This document shows, piece after piece, positions 52,719 to 60,714 of a stretch of 64,000 nt of DNA. Origin of the DNA: Chitinophaga silvisoli (GTDB lineage Bacteria; Bacteroidota; Bacteroidia; Chitinophagales; Chitinophagaceae); the NCBI RefSeq assembly GCF_003412465.1, contig NZ_QTJV01000016.1, positions 1 to 64,000 on the forward strand. The letters are read 5' to 3'. Position 1 is the stretch's first letter. Each line of letters opens with the position of its first letter. The position numbers and the translations under genes were made by a program. The notes under the pieces were generated by a model. That model ran no database searches. It was given only the letters and a program-made list of their open reading frames with translations, and had not been told where the DNA came from.

Positions 52719-53009
52719 ATGGAACTGAATTTAGAATACAACAAGGCTATTCGTTTGCTGGATGCGGGGCGTGAGGAAGAAGCCCTTTTACTGCTGGAAA
52801 AGGTATTGCTGACCAGCATGCAGAAAAATGACCAGGTACATGTGGTGAGAGCCAGCGTGGTACTGGGAGAATATTTCTTTAACCTGGGTGATGAGGAAGC
52901 TGCGGGCAGGAACCTGGAGCGGGCTATAGAGGCGATACTGACTGATGATGAGGCGGAGGAACTTGATTATGAACTGAACCAGGCAAGAGAATTACTGAAT
53001 AACCTGTAA
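52719..53009 (+). CDS. small TPR-like protein
   Basis: 96 residues forming two to three TPR-like helical hairpins (YNKAIRLLDAGREEEALLLLEKVLL; VVLGEYFFNLGDEEAAGRNLERAIEAI). No signal peptide, so cytoplasmic. Probably a protein-interaction module; partner unknown. It ends at a 13-bp bidirectional terminator. Confidence 0.75.
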   Translation: MELNLEYNKAIRLLDAGREEEALLLLEKVLLTSMQKNDQVHVVRASVVLGEYFFNLGDEEAAGRNLERAIEAILTDDEAEELDYELNQARELLNNL

Positions 53010-53053
53010 GGGGAAAAAAGCAATTGTCAATTGTAATGAATACATTTATAAGT

Positions 53054-53090
53054 AACAGCGCAAGGGCTTTTTACAAACCCTTGCGCTGTT
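53054..53090. terminator. bidirectional intrinsic terminator
   Basis: AACAGCGCAAGGG (53054-53066) pairs perfectly with CCCTTGCGCTGTT (53078-53090), between convergent genes. Confidence 0.9.
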
Positions 53091-53092
53091 GC

Positions 53093-54508
53093 TTATTTAG
53101 CGTTTAAGATACTCGTTGTAAAATCCACCCACTCCGTTTCAGGAATAGTCCTGTCCAGGTAAAAGTCAGGATGCAACCCCATATCATCCACCGGGAATTC
53201 AGGGATGCGCAGGGACCTGGAGATACAATATTCAAAGATAAAATTCCCTGCAGGGTCTTTCGCTTCTATCATATTGGATACATCCAGTGCACCTCCCGTT
53301 TTGCGTCCAAAGAACTTTACCTTCTTACTTTGTTTAGCCTTCAGGATGAACTCTTCAGTAGTACTGAAATTATTCTCATGAATGATAATACCGATGTTTT
53401 GCGGGTAAGGCAGCACCTTATTCAGGGTGAGTACATTTACATCTTTGCCGAAGATATTGACGAACTGCCCTAATTTGCTGTTCATTAAATCAGCAATATC
53501 AAGGTAGGTTTTCTTCTCTTCCGGATCCAGTCCTTCCCTGTTGGCGATGTCTTTCCACATCTGGTTGTTCATGGGCGTGGAGTAGAATTCTGCCATTACA
53601 CTCCGGATAGGATTGGTGTAGAGGTATGGAACCAGGTTGGAAAAACTTGCATCTGAACCACCCTGGCAATCACGTAAGTCAATGATGAGATTGGGAGTCG
53701 TAATGATAGCGGCATGCAGGCTTTTCAAAACACTGTCAATCGCGCCTTTACTTTCGTAATTGAAGGAATTGATGTGTATGTAGACCGTGTTGCTGTCTCT
53801 CTTATATCCAAATGGCTGCGGACTTGTTTTCAGCCGGTAATATTCATTTGTGGCCACATCGGCAAGAGGGCGTTTCAGGTAAAAGTTGTCCAGCTGAAGG
53901 ACGGTTTTCCCTTTACCCACGAACTGGATTTTCTTTATGGCGATGGCTGCGGATGATTTATTACCATATACATAGCGTGTGCCTGTTTTCAAATCAGCGC
54001 TCATGTCGAACTTCAGGTCACCGGGCTTCCAGCTGGCCGCGGTGGCAGTGATCACAGTACCTGTGTAGCTGTTATTTTGTTTCCTGACAGCAATGGTATA
54101 ATCAGGCGATTCCCAGATCCCTTCTATGCTATCGGTAGATTTGTCCAGGTATTGCTTAAACTGCGCGGCCGAGAATTTACTATCATGAATGATTTTAAAT
54201 TCAGGAGGCGCTGGGGCCGATGCTGTTTTTGTAAAGCGGAAATGATCTGTTCTGAAGAATCGTACCCAGTCCTGGAGATAGCCGATACAGCTGTCGAGGT
54301 TCGTGGTATTTTTAACCCTATCCAGTGTTAGCTGGTTGTGCATGTTATATGCATCCTGTCCTTTTTGTTTCAGGATATGGGCATATCCTGCGTCATTTTC
54401 TTCAAAGGTTTTACGTACCCATTCAAAACTGGTTTTACAATTACATTGTTGTGCATAAGCGCCGGCTGCTATCAATACGAAGAGCGGTACAAGGAATATA
54501 GATTTCAT
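53093..54508 (-). CDS. secreted S41-family peptidase-like protein
   Basis: 471 residues: signal peptide to about AYAQ (residue 19). The C-terminal S41 core has LIIDLRDCQGGSD near 277 and the presumed Ser in NNFSTTEEFILKAKQ, then FGRKTGGALD and MGLHPDFYLD. The two Cys after the signal (CNCKTSF) could form a disulfide. It is a longer relative of 813-2072 but not adjacent to it. Function: cell-surface or periplasmic peptidase, substrate unknown. Confidence 0.85.
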   Translation of the reverse strand: MKSIFLVPLFVLIAAGAYAQQCNCKTSFEWVRKTFEENDAGYAHILKQKGQDAYNMHNQLTLDRVKNTTNLDSCIGYLQDWVRFFRTDHFRFTKTASAPAPPEFKIIHDSKFSAAQFKQYLDKSTDSIEGIWESPDYTIAVRKQNNSYTGTVITATAASWKPGDLKFDMSADLKTGTRYVYGNKSSAAIAIKKIQFVGKGKTVLQLDNFYLKRPLADVATNEYYRLKTSPQPFGYKRDSNTVYIHINSFNYESKGAIDSVLKSLHAAIITTPNLIIDLRDCQGGSDASFSNLVPYLYTNPIRSVMAEFYSTPMNNQMWKDIANREGLDPEEKKTYLDIADLMNSKLGQFVNIFGKDVNVLTLNKVLPYPQNIGIIIHENNFSTTEEFILKAKQSKKVKFFGRKTGGALDVSNMIEAKDPAGNFIFEYCISRSLRIPEFPVDDMGLHPDFYLDRTIPETEWVDFTTSILNAK

Positions 54509-54593
54509 GTTGGTATAACAAAATGTTTGTCAGGTTAAGAACGTGTTGTCCCTACACGTGGGTTTCTGGCAAACAAGATAGTTATATTATCGC

Positions 54594-55346
54594 TTATTGC
54601 AAACCACCGGACGCTTTTATTCTATCGGCGGTAATCCATTTGCCGGCATCGGATACGAGGAAGGTTACAACAGCTGCGATATCTTCTGGTTGTCCCAACC
54701 TGCCTAATGGTGTGGAGCGGACCATGAACTGTTCAGCCTCGGTGCCTAACAGGCCCTGTGACTTAACGCCATCGGTGACTGTAGGACCGGGGGCGATGTA
54801 ATTGACCCTGATATTGCGGGGACCCAGTTCCCTGCCGAGTGCAATGGACAATGCATCCAGTGCGGCTTTGGAGGCGGCATAGATACTTGTGGATGGCATG
54901 GGATTTTCGCTGGCAGAAGAGCTGATGTTGACGATATTGCCCCCGGTAGCAGGGAAGTATTTCAGGGCTTCCTGTATGGTGAGCACGGGGCCGAGTACGT
55001 TGATATCAAATTGTTCCCTGTAGAAGTCAGGTGTCACAGATTCAATAGGCGCAAATTTATAGATCCCTGCATTGTTGACGAGGATATCGATCTTTCCGAA
55101 AGCATCTATTGCTGTTTCAAACATTTTCTTTACATCGCCGGCATTGCTCACATTTGCCTGCAGGGCCAGTGCCTGTCCGCCATTGGCAGTGATGGCCTGC
55201 ACCACTTTTTCAGCGTCTGTGATGCTGGCGGCATAGTTGACAATTACCGCGGCACCTGCGGCAGCTAAATCCTTCGCAATAGCCGCACCAATTCCTTTAG
55301 AAGCACCTGTCACAAGGGCTACTTTTCCTTTCAGTGTTTGTTCCAT
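54594..55346 (-). CDS. SDR family oxidoreductase
   Basis: 250 residues from ATG 55346 (the frame to 55403 is not used). Classical motifs: TGASKGIG near 14-21, NNAG, ISSSASENP catalytic Ser strand, YAASKAALDAL, and the C-terminal ITADRIKASGG. FabG-like group. It is divergent from an HxlR regulator at 55446. Promoter box TACATTTG at 55375-55368. Confidence 0.92.
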   Translation of the reverse strand: MEQTLKGKVALVTGASKGIGAAIAKDLAAAGAAVIVNYAASITDAEKVVQAITANGGQALALQANVSNAGDVKKMFETAIDAFGKIDILVNNAGIYKFAPIESVTPDFYREQFDINVLGPVLTIQEALKYFPATGGNIVNISSSASENPMPSTSIYAASKAALDALSIALGRELGPRNIRVNYIAPGPTVTDGVKSQGLLGTEAEQFMVRSTPLGRLGQPEDIAAVVTFLVSDAGKWITADRIKASGGLQ

Positions 55347-55379
55347 TTGTACTACTTTTTGTGAGGACAAATGTAGATG

Positions 55380-55419
55380 CTGTATCTTTACAAAATACAG
55401 CACTTTCCCGAAGGAAAGT
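55380..55419. promoter_or_regulatory. HxlR operator candidate between SDR and hxlR
   Basis: ACTTTCC (55402-55408) and GGAAAGT (55413-55419) form a perfect inverted repeat with a 4-bp gap. CTGTAT/ATACAG (55380-55400) is a second inverted repeat nearby. Either could be bound by the divergent HxlR protein. Confidence 0.5.
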
Positions 55420-55445
55420 ATTAACTAATTAATAATCAATACAAA

Positions 55446-55799
55446 ATGGAGGCCTGCAAACCAGTCTTATCAGAATGTATGCAACAGATGAAGGGTATTC
55501 AGGATGCCCTCGATATCTTCAACGGAAAGTGGAAAATAAAGATCATGGCGGCCCTTACTTTTGGTCCGAAGCGATATACCGATCTGCAAATGATCATCGA
55601 AGGAATAGGCACTAAAATGCTCTCAAAAGAGCTGCAATTGCTGGAGCTGAATGGCCTGATCCGCAGGGAGGTGATTGCCAGTAAACCAGTGGCGGTGAAC
55701 TACGTGATTACGGAATACGGTCTTACGGTGGGGCCTGTGGTCAGAGAATTGTCTCACTGGGGCAATACCCACCGGAAACAGGTCATGGGCAGGATTTAA
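55446..55799 (+). CDS. HxlR family transcriptional regulator
   Basis: 117 residues: WKIKIMAALTFGPKRYTDLQMII, TKMLSKELQLLELNGLIRRE and a wing ending YVITEYGLTV, then ELSHWGNTHRKQ. Cys4 and Cys11 near the N-terminus are candidate sensors. Divergent from the SDR at 54594. Its last 4 bp overlap the end of the convergent MFS gene. Confidence 0.9.
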   Translation: MEACKPVLSECMQQMKGIQDALDIFNGKWKIKIMAALTFGPKRYTDLQMIIEGIGTKMLSKELQLLELNGLIRREVIASKPVAVNYVITEYGLTVGPVVRELSHWGNTHRKQVMGRI

Positions 55800-57148
55800 T
55801 ACCGTGCTTTTAGTTTCAGGTAAATCAGGACCATCAGCAAGAATGTGCAGGCGATCGCCACATGTACACTCAGGGAGATGGCATGGAGGATGTCGGTACT
55901 ATCCCCGGCAGCTGCTGCGCCGAGTATGGCAACACCTGTGGCACCTGCGGCTTGTCTAACGGTATTCAATGCAGCAGATGCTGTACCGGATAGTTGCTTG
56001 TCTACACTACTGAGAATACCTGTGGTCATAGCCGGCACAGCCAGTCCCATCCCCATAGGAATCACCAGGAATGGCAGGAATAACTGCCAGTAAGGTGTTT
56101 GTTCATTTGCGATCAACAAGCCTGCAAAGCCCAGGGCGAACATGATAAGGCCTGCCAGGATGGGTTTACGGATGCCAAACTTATTGATGATCGCCGCGCT
56201 GGCTAAATTCGAAATTACAAACCCAATGGTGAGTGGCAGGAAGGCAAAGCCTGCGGTGAGGGAAGAATAATGCAATACGTTTTGCAGGTATAAACTCAGG
56301 ATGAATACTGTGCCGTAATAAAATCCATTCAGCAAAGCGCCCAGCAGCAACAATACATTGAATGAACCTGAGTGAAAGAGATACAGTGGCAGCATGGGAT
56401 GTGTGCCTTTCTTTTCCAGGATGATGAAGACGATGAATGAGATAGCGCTCAGTATGCAGGCACCATAAATGAGAGGATGGGTAATGCTTAATTTAGGGCC
56501 TTCAATGATTGCACCGATCAGGGTGGTAATAGCGATCATCCAGGCAATGGTACCAGGGAAATCTATTTTTCGCTTTAGTTCCGGCAATTCATTTTTCGGC
56601 AATCCTAATGTCAGGAGCATACCCAATATACACAGTGGCGCATTGACAAAAAAGATATAGCGCCAGTTACTCACCGAGATAATAACACCTCCGGCTATAG
56701 GCCCGGCCGCGATGGCGGCACTCCCTGCCGCGGTCCAAAGCCCGACAGCTCTTGCACGGATCTCAGGCAGATGTGCAAAGTGCTGGTTCAGGATGGCCAG
56801 TGAACTGGGAATCATAGTGGCAGCACCCAGTCCCTGTACGGCTCTCCATGCGATGAGCATACCGGCATTGCCAGCGAAACCACAACCGATGGAGGCGGCA
56901 CCAAATATGAGCATACCCCATTGAAATACTTGCCTGGCACCAAACAGGTCACTGAGGTTGCCTGCTGACAACATCAGTACGGCAAAGGCGAGTGCATAGG
57001 CATCGATCACCCATTGCAGCACACTCATATCTGCTTTGAAGGTCTTTGCGATTTCAGGTAAGGCGATATTGACGATAGATACATCGAGTTGTGCGACTAC
57101 AAATGCAAGACTGGTAACGGCGGTGATCCATCTAAAACTGGTGCTCAT
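55796..57148 (-). CDS. MFS transporter, DHA2 (EmrB/QacA) type
   Basis: 450 residues with about 14 hydrophobic helices. Motifs: QLDVSIVNIALPEIAKTF near 20-37 (motif D1), GNLSDLFGARQVFQ near 63 (motif A) and GWR-like WRAVQGLGAATMIPSSLAIL near 99. It is predicted to export drugs or toxic organic compounds in exchange for protons. ATG 57148 lies 2 bp after the crp stop; the longer frame to 57424 overlaps crp. The two are one operon. Confidence 0.9.
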   Translation of the reverse strand: MSTSFRWITAVTSLAFVVAQLDVSIVNIALPEIAKTFKADMSVLQWVIDAYALAFAVLMLSAGNLSDLFGARQVFQWGMLIFGAASIGCGFAGNAGMLIAWRAVQGLGAATMIPSSLAILNQHFAHLPEIRARAVGLWTAAGSAAIAAGPIAGGVIISVSNWRYIFFVNAPLCILGMLLTLGLPKNELPELKRKIDFPGTIAWMIAITTLIGAIIEGPKLSITHPLIYGACILSAISFIVFIILEKKGTHPMLPLYLFHSGSFNVLLLLGALLNGFYYGTVFILSLYLQNVLHYSSLTAGFAFLPLTIGFVISNLASAAIINKFGIRKPILAGLIMFALGFAGLLIANEQTPYWQLFLPFLVIPMGMGLAVPAMTTGILSSVDKQLSGTASAALNTVRQAAGATGVAILGAAAAGDSTDILHAISLSVHVAIACTFLLMVLIYLKLKARY

Positions 57149-57150
57149 GG

Positions 57151-57720
57151 TTAAAGGAGAGATTTTCTGATGCGGCTTAATGACGAGGGTGTGATACCAA
57201 GATAAGAGGCAAGCATGGCCTGTGGCACCCTGTTCGCTAACCCAGGGTAGTATTCTATAAAATGTAAGTAACGGGACTGTGCATCCTGTACCAGCATATT
57301 GCTGGCGGCTTTCATCTTGTTTTCCAAAACGGAAGCGGTGATCCTGGCAAAGATATCTTTCCAGCCGGGAACCGCTTGATCGAGCGCGTTGAAGTTTTCT
57401 TTTGAAAATACGAGGAGGGTACAATCTGTCACGGCCTCGATGTATTCGGAGGCAGGAAGCGCATCGCGGAAACTGCTGAAGTCTGCCGCGAAGCGATCTT
57501 CGTATACGAAATACCGTGTGAAGCCCTCACCTGATTTGTTGTAATAACAGATCCGACAGACCCCTTCCGTGACGTACCCGATTTCTTCGGATACCTTGCC
57601 GGCTTCGGAGAAGCTGGTTCCTTTAGGGAGCTGCTTCCATTGTGCTTTATTTTTGATAAGGGCGATCTGTTGTTCAGTCAGGTACCCGAATTGCAGCAGG
57701 TACGTAATGAGTGCTTCCAT
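57151..57720 (-). CDS. Crp/Fnr family transcriptional regulator
   Basis: 189 residues from ATG 57720 (the frame to 57807 is not used, since the promoter lies there). Sensor barrel plus C-terminal HTH YLGITPSSLSRIRKSLL. Operon partner of an MFS exporter, so it probably links efflux to a signal. The promoter has a perfect Crp/Fnr-type palindrome. Confidence 0.9.
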   Translation of the reverse strand: MEALITYLLQFGYLTEQQIALIKNKAQWKQLPKGTSFSEAGKVSEEIGYVTEGVCRICYYNKSGEGFTRYFVYEDRFAADFSSFRDALPASEYIEAVTDCTLLVFSKENFNALDQAVPGWKDIFARITASVLENKMKAASNMLVQDAQSRYLHFIEYYPGLANRVPQAMLASYLGITPSSLSRIRKSLL

Positions 57721-57770
57721 TCCTGCAAAATTAAGGCAAGGAGGGATAACCTGTATTGTCAATTGACAAG
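57721..57770 (-). promoter_or_regulatory. Crp/Fnr-type operator plus near-leaderless promoter of crp-MFS operon
   Basis: Perfect palindrome TTGTCAATTGACAA (57756-57769) centred at 57762.5. Minus-strand -7 box TAATTTTG starts at 57733, 29.5 bp from the centre (about -41.5). Five nucleotides (CAGGA) separate the box from the ATG. Confidence 0.68.
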
Positions 57771-57856
57771 TTATTATTTGGTCCGGAATCCGGGCGGATG
57801 CCGGCACTCCGAACGGCGGCTTCCCGTTGCCGGGGATGCATGTAGGTGCCTTCCTT

Positions 57857-59041
57857 CTAAGGCACCAATTCTACTAATAAGCGCTTGCCCAATTTCAGCT
57901 TTGTTCCTGCTGTCACCTTTATCACCTGATTGGGATCCATCATTTTCTCGTTATTCACCCAGACCCCTCCCCCGCTTATTAGTCTCCTGATATTACTTTT
58001 TGTTTCCTCTTTCTTCAACAGGTGACATAATTCCAGCAGGGTCATTTGCTCCTTAATAAGCCCCAAATCCCTTATTGCTACCGGCTCAAAATTCTTCTCA
58101 TCAAAGACTTTGTTCTGGAACTGCTGTACAAAGAATTGTTCCGCTGCTTCAGCTGCCGCTGCATCATGGTACTGCTCAATGATATTCCTGGCGATTCGTT
58201 TTTTAAGATCCATGGGATGATTGATCTGCTTCACTTCTTCTATTTGCGCCAGGGTGAAGTTCGTTGCTAAAGTTAAAAACTCCGGTATCAATGCATCGGG
58301 TATTGACATTACTTTTCCAAACATCTCGTTTGGCGCATCGGTCAGACCGATGGTATTATTCAGCGACTTACTCATCTTCTCTTTCCCATCCAGTCCTTTC
58401 AACAAAGGCATACACATTACAACCTGTGCTTCCATGCCATGCGCTTCCTGCATTTGACGGCCCATGCTGCAGTTGAATAACTGGTCTGTACCTCCCATCT
58501 CAATATCCGCTTTAATTTGCATGGAGTCAAAGCCCTGTAAAATGGGGTACATTAATTCATGCATGGCGATGGGTGTATTCTCAGTAAAGCGTTTATTGAA
58601 ATCATTCCTGTGCATGAGTTGTGCGACGGTGATTGTAGAAAGTAATTGAAGGATTTCTTTGAAAGTCAGGTCATCCAGCCAGTCGCCGTTAAAACGAACC
58701 TCGCATTTATGGATCTCAATTACCCTGGAGAGTTGTTGTATATAAGTATCTGCGTTTGCCAGTACTTCCTCTTTGCCCAGAGGTTTCCTGCTTTTATTCT
58801 TTCCTGTAGGATCGCCTATCTGAGCGGTAAAGCTCCCTACTATAATCACGATCTGATGACCGAGGTCCTGGAACTGCTTTAGCTTCTTTAATACGACTGC
58901 ATGCCCCAGGTGCAGATCAGGAGCTGTAGGGTCAAAGCCTAATTTAATGACCAGAGGTCTGTTCAATGCCAGCTTTTGTTGCAGGCCGTCTTCAGGTAGC
59001 ATGATCTCTACATGCTCCTTTAATAATGAAAGTGTTGTCAT
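57857..59041 (-). CDS. tyrS: tyrosyl-tRNA synthetase
   Basis: 394 residues. It charges tRNA-Tyr with tyrosine in the cytoplasm. Class I motifs: HLGH (44-47; HIGH) in GFDPTAPDLHLGHAVV and KMSKS (222-226). GGTDQLF near 183-189 contacts tyrosine. An S4 RNA-binding domain occupies about 330-394 (NIRRLISGGGVWVNNEKM). It is the long bacterial (TyrZ-like) form. Upstream lies a Tyr-rich leader peptide and a terminator, so expression is probably attenuated by tyrosine supply (see 59055-59231). Confidence 0.95.
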   Translation of the reverse strand: MTTLSLLKEHVEIMLPEDGLQQKLALNRPLVIKLGFDPTAPDLHLGHAVVLKKLKQFQDLGHQIVIIVGSFTAQIGDPTGKNKSRKPLGKEEVLANADTYIQQLSRVIEIHKCEVRFNGDWLDDLTFKEILQLLSTITVAQLMHRNDFNKRFTENTPIAMHELMYPILQGFDSMQIKADIEMGGTDQLFNCSMGRQMQEAHGMEAQVVMCMPLLKGLDGKEKMSKSLNNTIGLTDAPNEMFGKVMSIPDALIPEFLTLATNFTLAQIEEVKQINHPMDLKKRIARNIIEQYHDAAAAEAAEQFFVQQFQNKVFDEKNFEPVAIRDLGLIKEQMTLLELCHLLKKEETKSNIRRLISGGGVWVNNEKMMDPNQVIKVTAGTKLKLGKRLLVELVP

Positions 59042-59054
59042 GATGATATAAATG

Positions 59055-59087
59055 AAAAAGCCCCGGACAAATGATTTGTCCGGGGCT
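59055..59087 (-). terminator. intrinsic terminator in the tyrS leader
   Basis: On the minus strand AGCCCCGGACAAA (59087-59075) pairs perfectly with TTTGTCCGGGGCT (59071-59059) across a 3-nt loop TCA, followed by a run of five T (59059-59055). It lies 25 nt after the leader-ORF stop and only 13 nt before the tyrS ATG, so the tyrS promoter must be upstream of it. This makes it a leader terminator (attenuator) rather than a gene-end terminator. Confidence 0.88.
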
Positions 59088-59111
59088 CATATGAAGAATA
59101 TGAAATGATAC

Positions 59112-59216
59112 TTATACTGGATAGTACAGTGCATACGCCTCCCGGACAGGAATATTATAGTAATAATAATATGCTGTGAAGAATGGAAGACGTAATATGC
59201 TGTTTAAAGATTTCAT
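59112..59216 (-). CDS. Tyr-rich leader peptide of tyrS
   Basis: A 34-residue ORF (start MKSLNSILRL at ATG 59216, stop TAA 59114-59112) with Tyr at 16-20, 28, 31 and 32, that is eight Tyr including five in a row (codons TAT TAT TAT TAC TAT). The run is followed by N-I-P-V-R-E-A, whose codons include TGTCCGGGAGGC, a near-copy of the terminator's downstream arm. The combination fits a regulatory leader peptide whose translation senses charged tRNA-Tyr. It is too short and too Tyr-biased to be an ordinary protein. Confidence 0.8.
   Translation of the reverse strand: MKSLNSILRLPFFTAYYYYYNIPVREAYALYYPV
59137..59148 (-). promoter_or_regulatory. antiterminator segment of the tyrS attenuator
   Basis: Minus-strand TGTCCGGGAGGC can pair with the terminator's first arm (GCCCCGGACA) through eight consecutive pairs, a one-base bulge and further GC pairs. 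It lies just downstream of the five Tyr codons, so a ribosome stalled there leaves it free, and the terminator cannot form. Confidence 0.72.
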
Positions 59217-59223
59217 TGCATGG

Positions 59224-59231
59224 CAAAGATA
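59224..59231 (-). promoter_or_regulatory. -7 box of the tyrS leader promoter
   Basis: TATCTTTG on the minus strand, a perfect TAnnTTTG, 7 nt before the leader-peptide ATG (an earlier ATG opens only a two-codon frame). It lies between the sorbosone dehydrogenase stop (59261) and the leader, so tyrS has its own promoter upstream of the attenuator. Confidence 0.7.
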
Positions 59232-59260
59232 GGTTTTTTATCCGGATAAAGGTATATGAA

Positions 59261-60508
59261 CTAATCATGCTTTATTCTCCATACCCTGTTTTCCTTATCA
59301 TCTGTAATAAACAGCTCTCCCCTGCGGGTCACGGTTATACCGACGGGTCTACCGCGAACGGTGCCGGCTACGCTATCTTTGACAAAGCCAGTGAGAAAAT
59401 CTTCGCCCGGTCCTGCTGGTTTACCATTCTTAAAAGGGATGAATATCACCTTATAACCAGATACCGGTTTTCTATTCCAGGAACCATGTTGCGTAATGAA
59501 TGCACCATTCCGGTATTTTTCCGGGAAGCTTTTTTCTGTATAGAATGCCAGGCCAAGATTCGCACTATGCGCAGGCAATGGCAGATCAGGAACAATTGTT
59601 TTCTCCACCAGGCCGGGGGGGGCGGCTGGTACACGGGGATCGATGTGTTGTCCGAAGTAACTATAAGGCCAGCCATAAAACCCACCGCGTTTTACATGGG
59701 TAAAATAATCGGGAACGAGGTCATTGCCCAGTTCATCTCTCTCATTTACGATGGCCCACATATCTTCTGTACCGGGTGCCCATGCAATGGTTACAGGATT
59801 CCTGATACCGGAGGCATACACTTGCAGGCCACTACCATCCAGGTTCATTTCAAGAATGGCTGCCCGCAGTTGTTCTTTATCGATTCCTTTTTCGGCATGA
59901 TCATCTCCTGATCCTACTGCTACATACAATTTTGTATGCGCCCGGTTTAACAGCATATTTCTCGTCCAGTGACGGTTCACTTTGCCGGCAGGCAGATCAG
60001 CGATTTTCACACCCGGCGCTGTAATAGCTGTAGCCCCCTCTTTGTAGGGAAATCGCCATATAGCGTCCGTATTTGCCACATAGAGCTGGTCGCCTATGAG
60101 GAGCATACCGAAGGGTTGATGTAAACCTGACAGGAAAATGTTTCGGGTTTCAGGGATGCCATCATGGTCAGCGTCCCTGAGCAGGGTGATGCGGTTGGCA
60201 CTATTCTTTACGCTATTGGAATGGGTAGCACCAATGATGGCGGCACCTATCTTTTTAAAAAATCCAAAATGACTGTTGGACTCGGCTACCAGCAGATCTC
60301 CATTGGGCAATTCATAGATCCAGCGGGGATTCTGCAGGTCTTTCGCAAATAAGCTTACAGTAAAGCCTGCCGGTGCTACCGGTGTTTCATTCTCTCCCCA
60401 GCCTTTGACCTTGCTGTATTTCGTTACGGATTTCGTAGCATGCGGCGGCGGCAATTGCTGCGCATAATTCATAAGGGGCAAACACAGCAGCAACAATAAT
60501 ATTCTCAT
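59261..60508 (-). CDS. sorbosone dehydrogenase-like PQQ-type beta-propeller protein
   Basis: 415 residues from ATG 60508 (the frame to 60553 precedes the signal). Signal peptide to about NYAQ (residue 16). A six-bladed soluble-glucose-dehydrogenase-like propeller: GFTVSLFAKDLQNPRWIYELPNGDLLVAE, RDADHDGIPETRNIFLSGLHQPFGM, ASGIRNPVTIAWAPG and TEDMWAIVNERDELG, ending RGELFITDDKENRVWRI. PQQ-dependent oxidation of sugars or aldoses is the usual prediction, but PQQ use is not shown. Confidence 0.87.
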   Translation of the reverse strand: MRILLLLLCLPLMNYAQQLPPPHATKSVTKYSKVKGWGENETPVAPAGFTVSLFAKDLQNPRWIYELPNGDLLVAESNSHFGFFKKIGAAIIGATHSNSVKNSANRITLLRDADHDGIPETRNIFLSGLHQPFGMLLIGDQLYVANTDAIWRFPYKEGATAITAPGVKIADLPAGKVNRHWTRNMLLNRAHTKLYVAVGSGDDHAEKGIDKEQLRAAILEMNLDGSGLQVYASGIRNPVTIAWAPGTEDMWAIVNERDELGNDLVPDYFTHVKRGGFYGWPYSYFGQHIDPRVPAAPPGLVEKTIVPDLPLPAHSANLGLAFYTEKSFPEKYRNGAFITQHGSWNRKPVSGYKVIFIPFKNGKPAGPGEDFLTGFVKDSVAGTVRGRPVGITVTRRGELFITDDKENRVWRIKHD

Positions 60509-60560
60509 AACAGTACATTTCTTTCTGGCTGTTATGCAAAACATCTGCCGCAATAAGAGG

Positions 60561-60661
60561 ATGCATCAAAAGTAAAATTTCCGGTGTTTAACCGGGATAC
60601 CAGACGGAGAGAATTTTTGTTAACATTATTCTCAATGCCCTCAATTTACTTTTGATACATT
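60561..60661. repeat. dispersed structured repeat, copy B
   Basis: On the minus strand it reads GTATCAAAAGTAAATTGAGG, CATTGAGAA, AAAAATTCTCTCCGTC and CCGGAAATTTTAC, matching copy A (40272-40407) in order. Outer arms GCATCAAAAGTAAA and GTATCAAAAGTAAA pair. Located between the SDR stop and the sorbosone dehydrogenase start, so it may terminate the SDR transcript. Confidence 0.75.
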
Positions 60662-60714
60662 CTTTAATTATCATTTCATCATCGCATCTGCCCTTATTGA
60701 AACAGCAGATTTAT

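Noticed and set aside
57149-57424. Longer form of the MFS protein with ~92 extra residues
   Set aside because: It overlaps the crp gene in another frame and is polar and unlike transporters; ATG 57148 follows the crp stop in operon fashion.
59071-59087. TTTGTCCGGGG in the tyrS leader resembles the LytTR-linked element
   Set aside because: The match is explained by the perfect terminator hairpin, it is not 49 bp upstream of a promoter box, and the rest of the element is missing.
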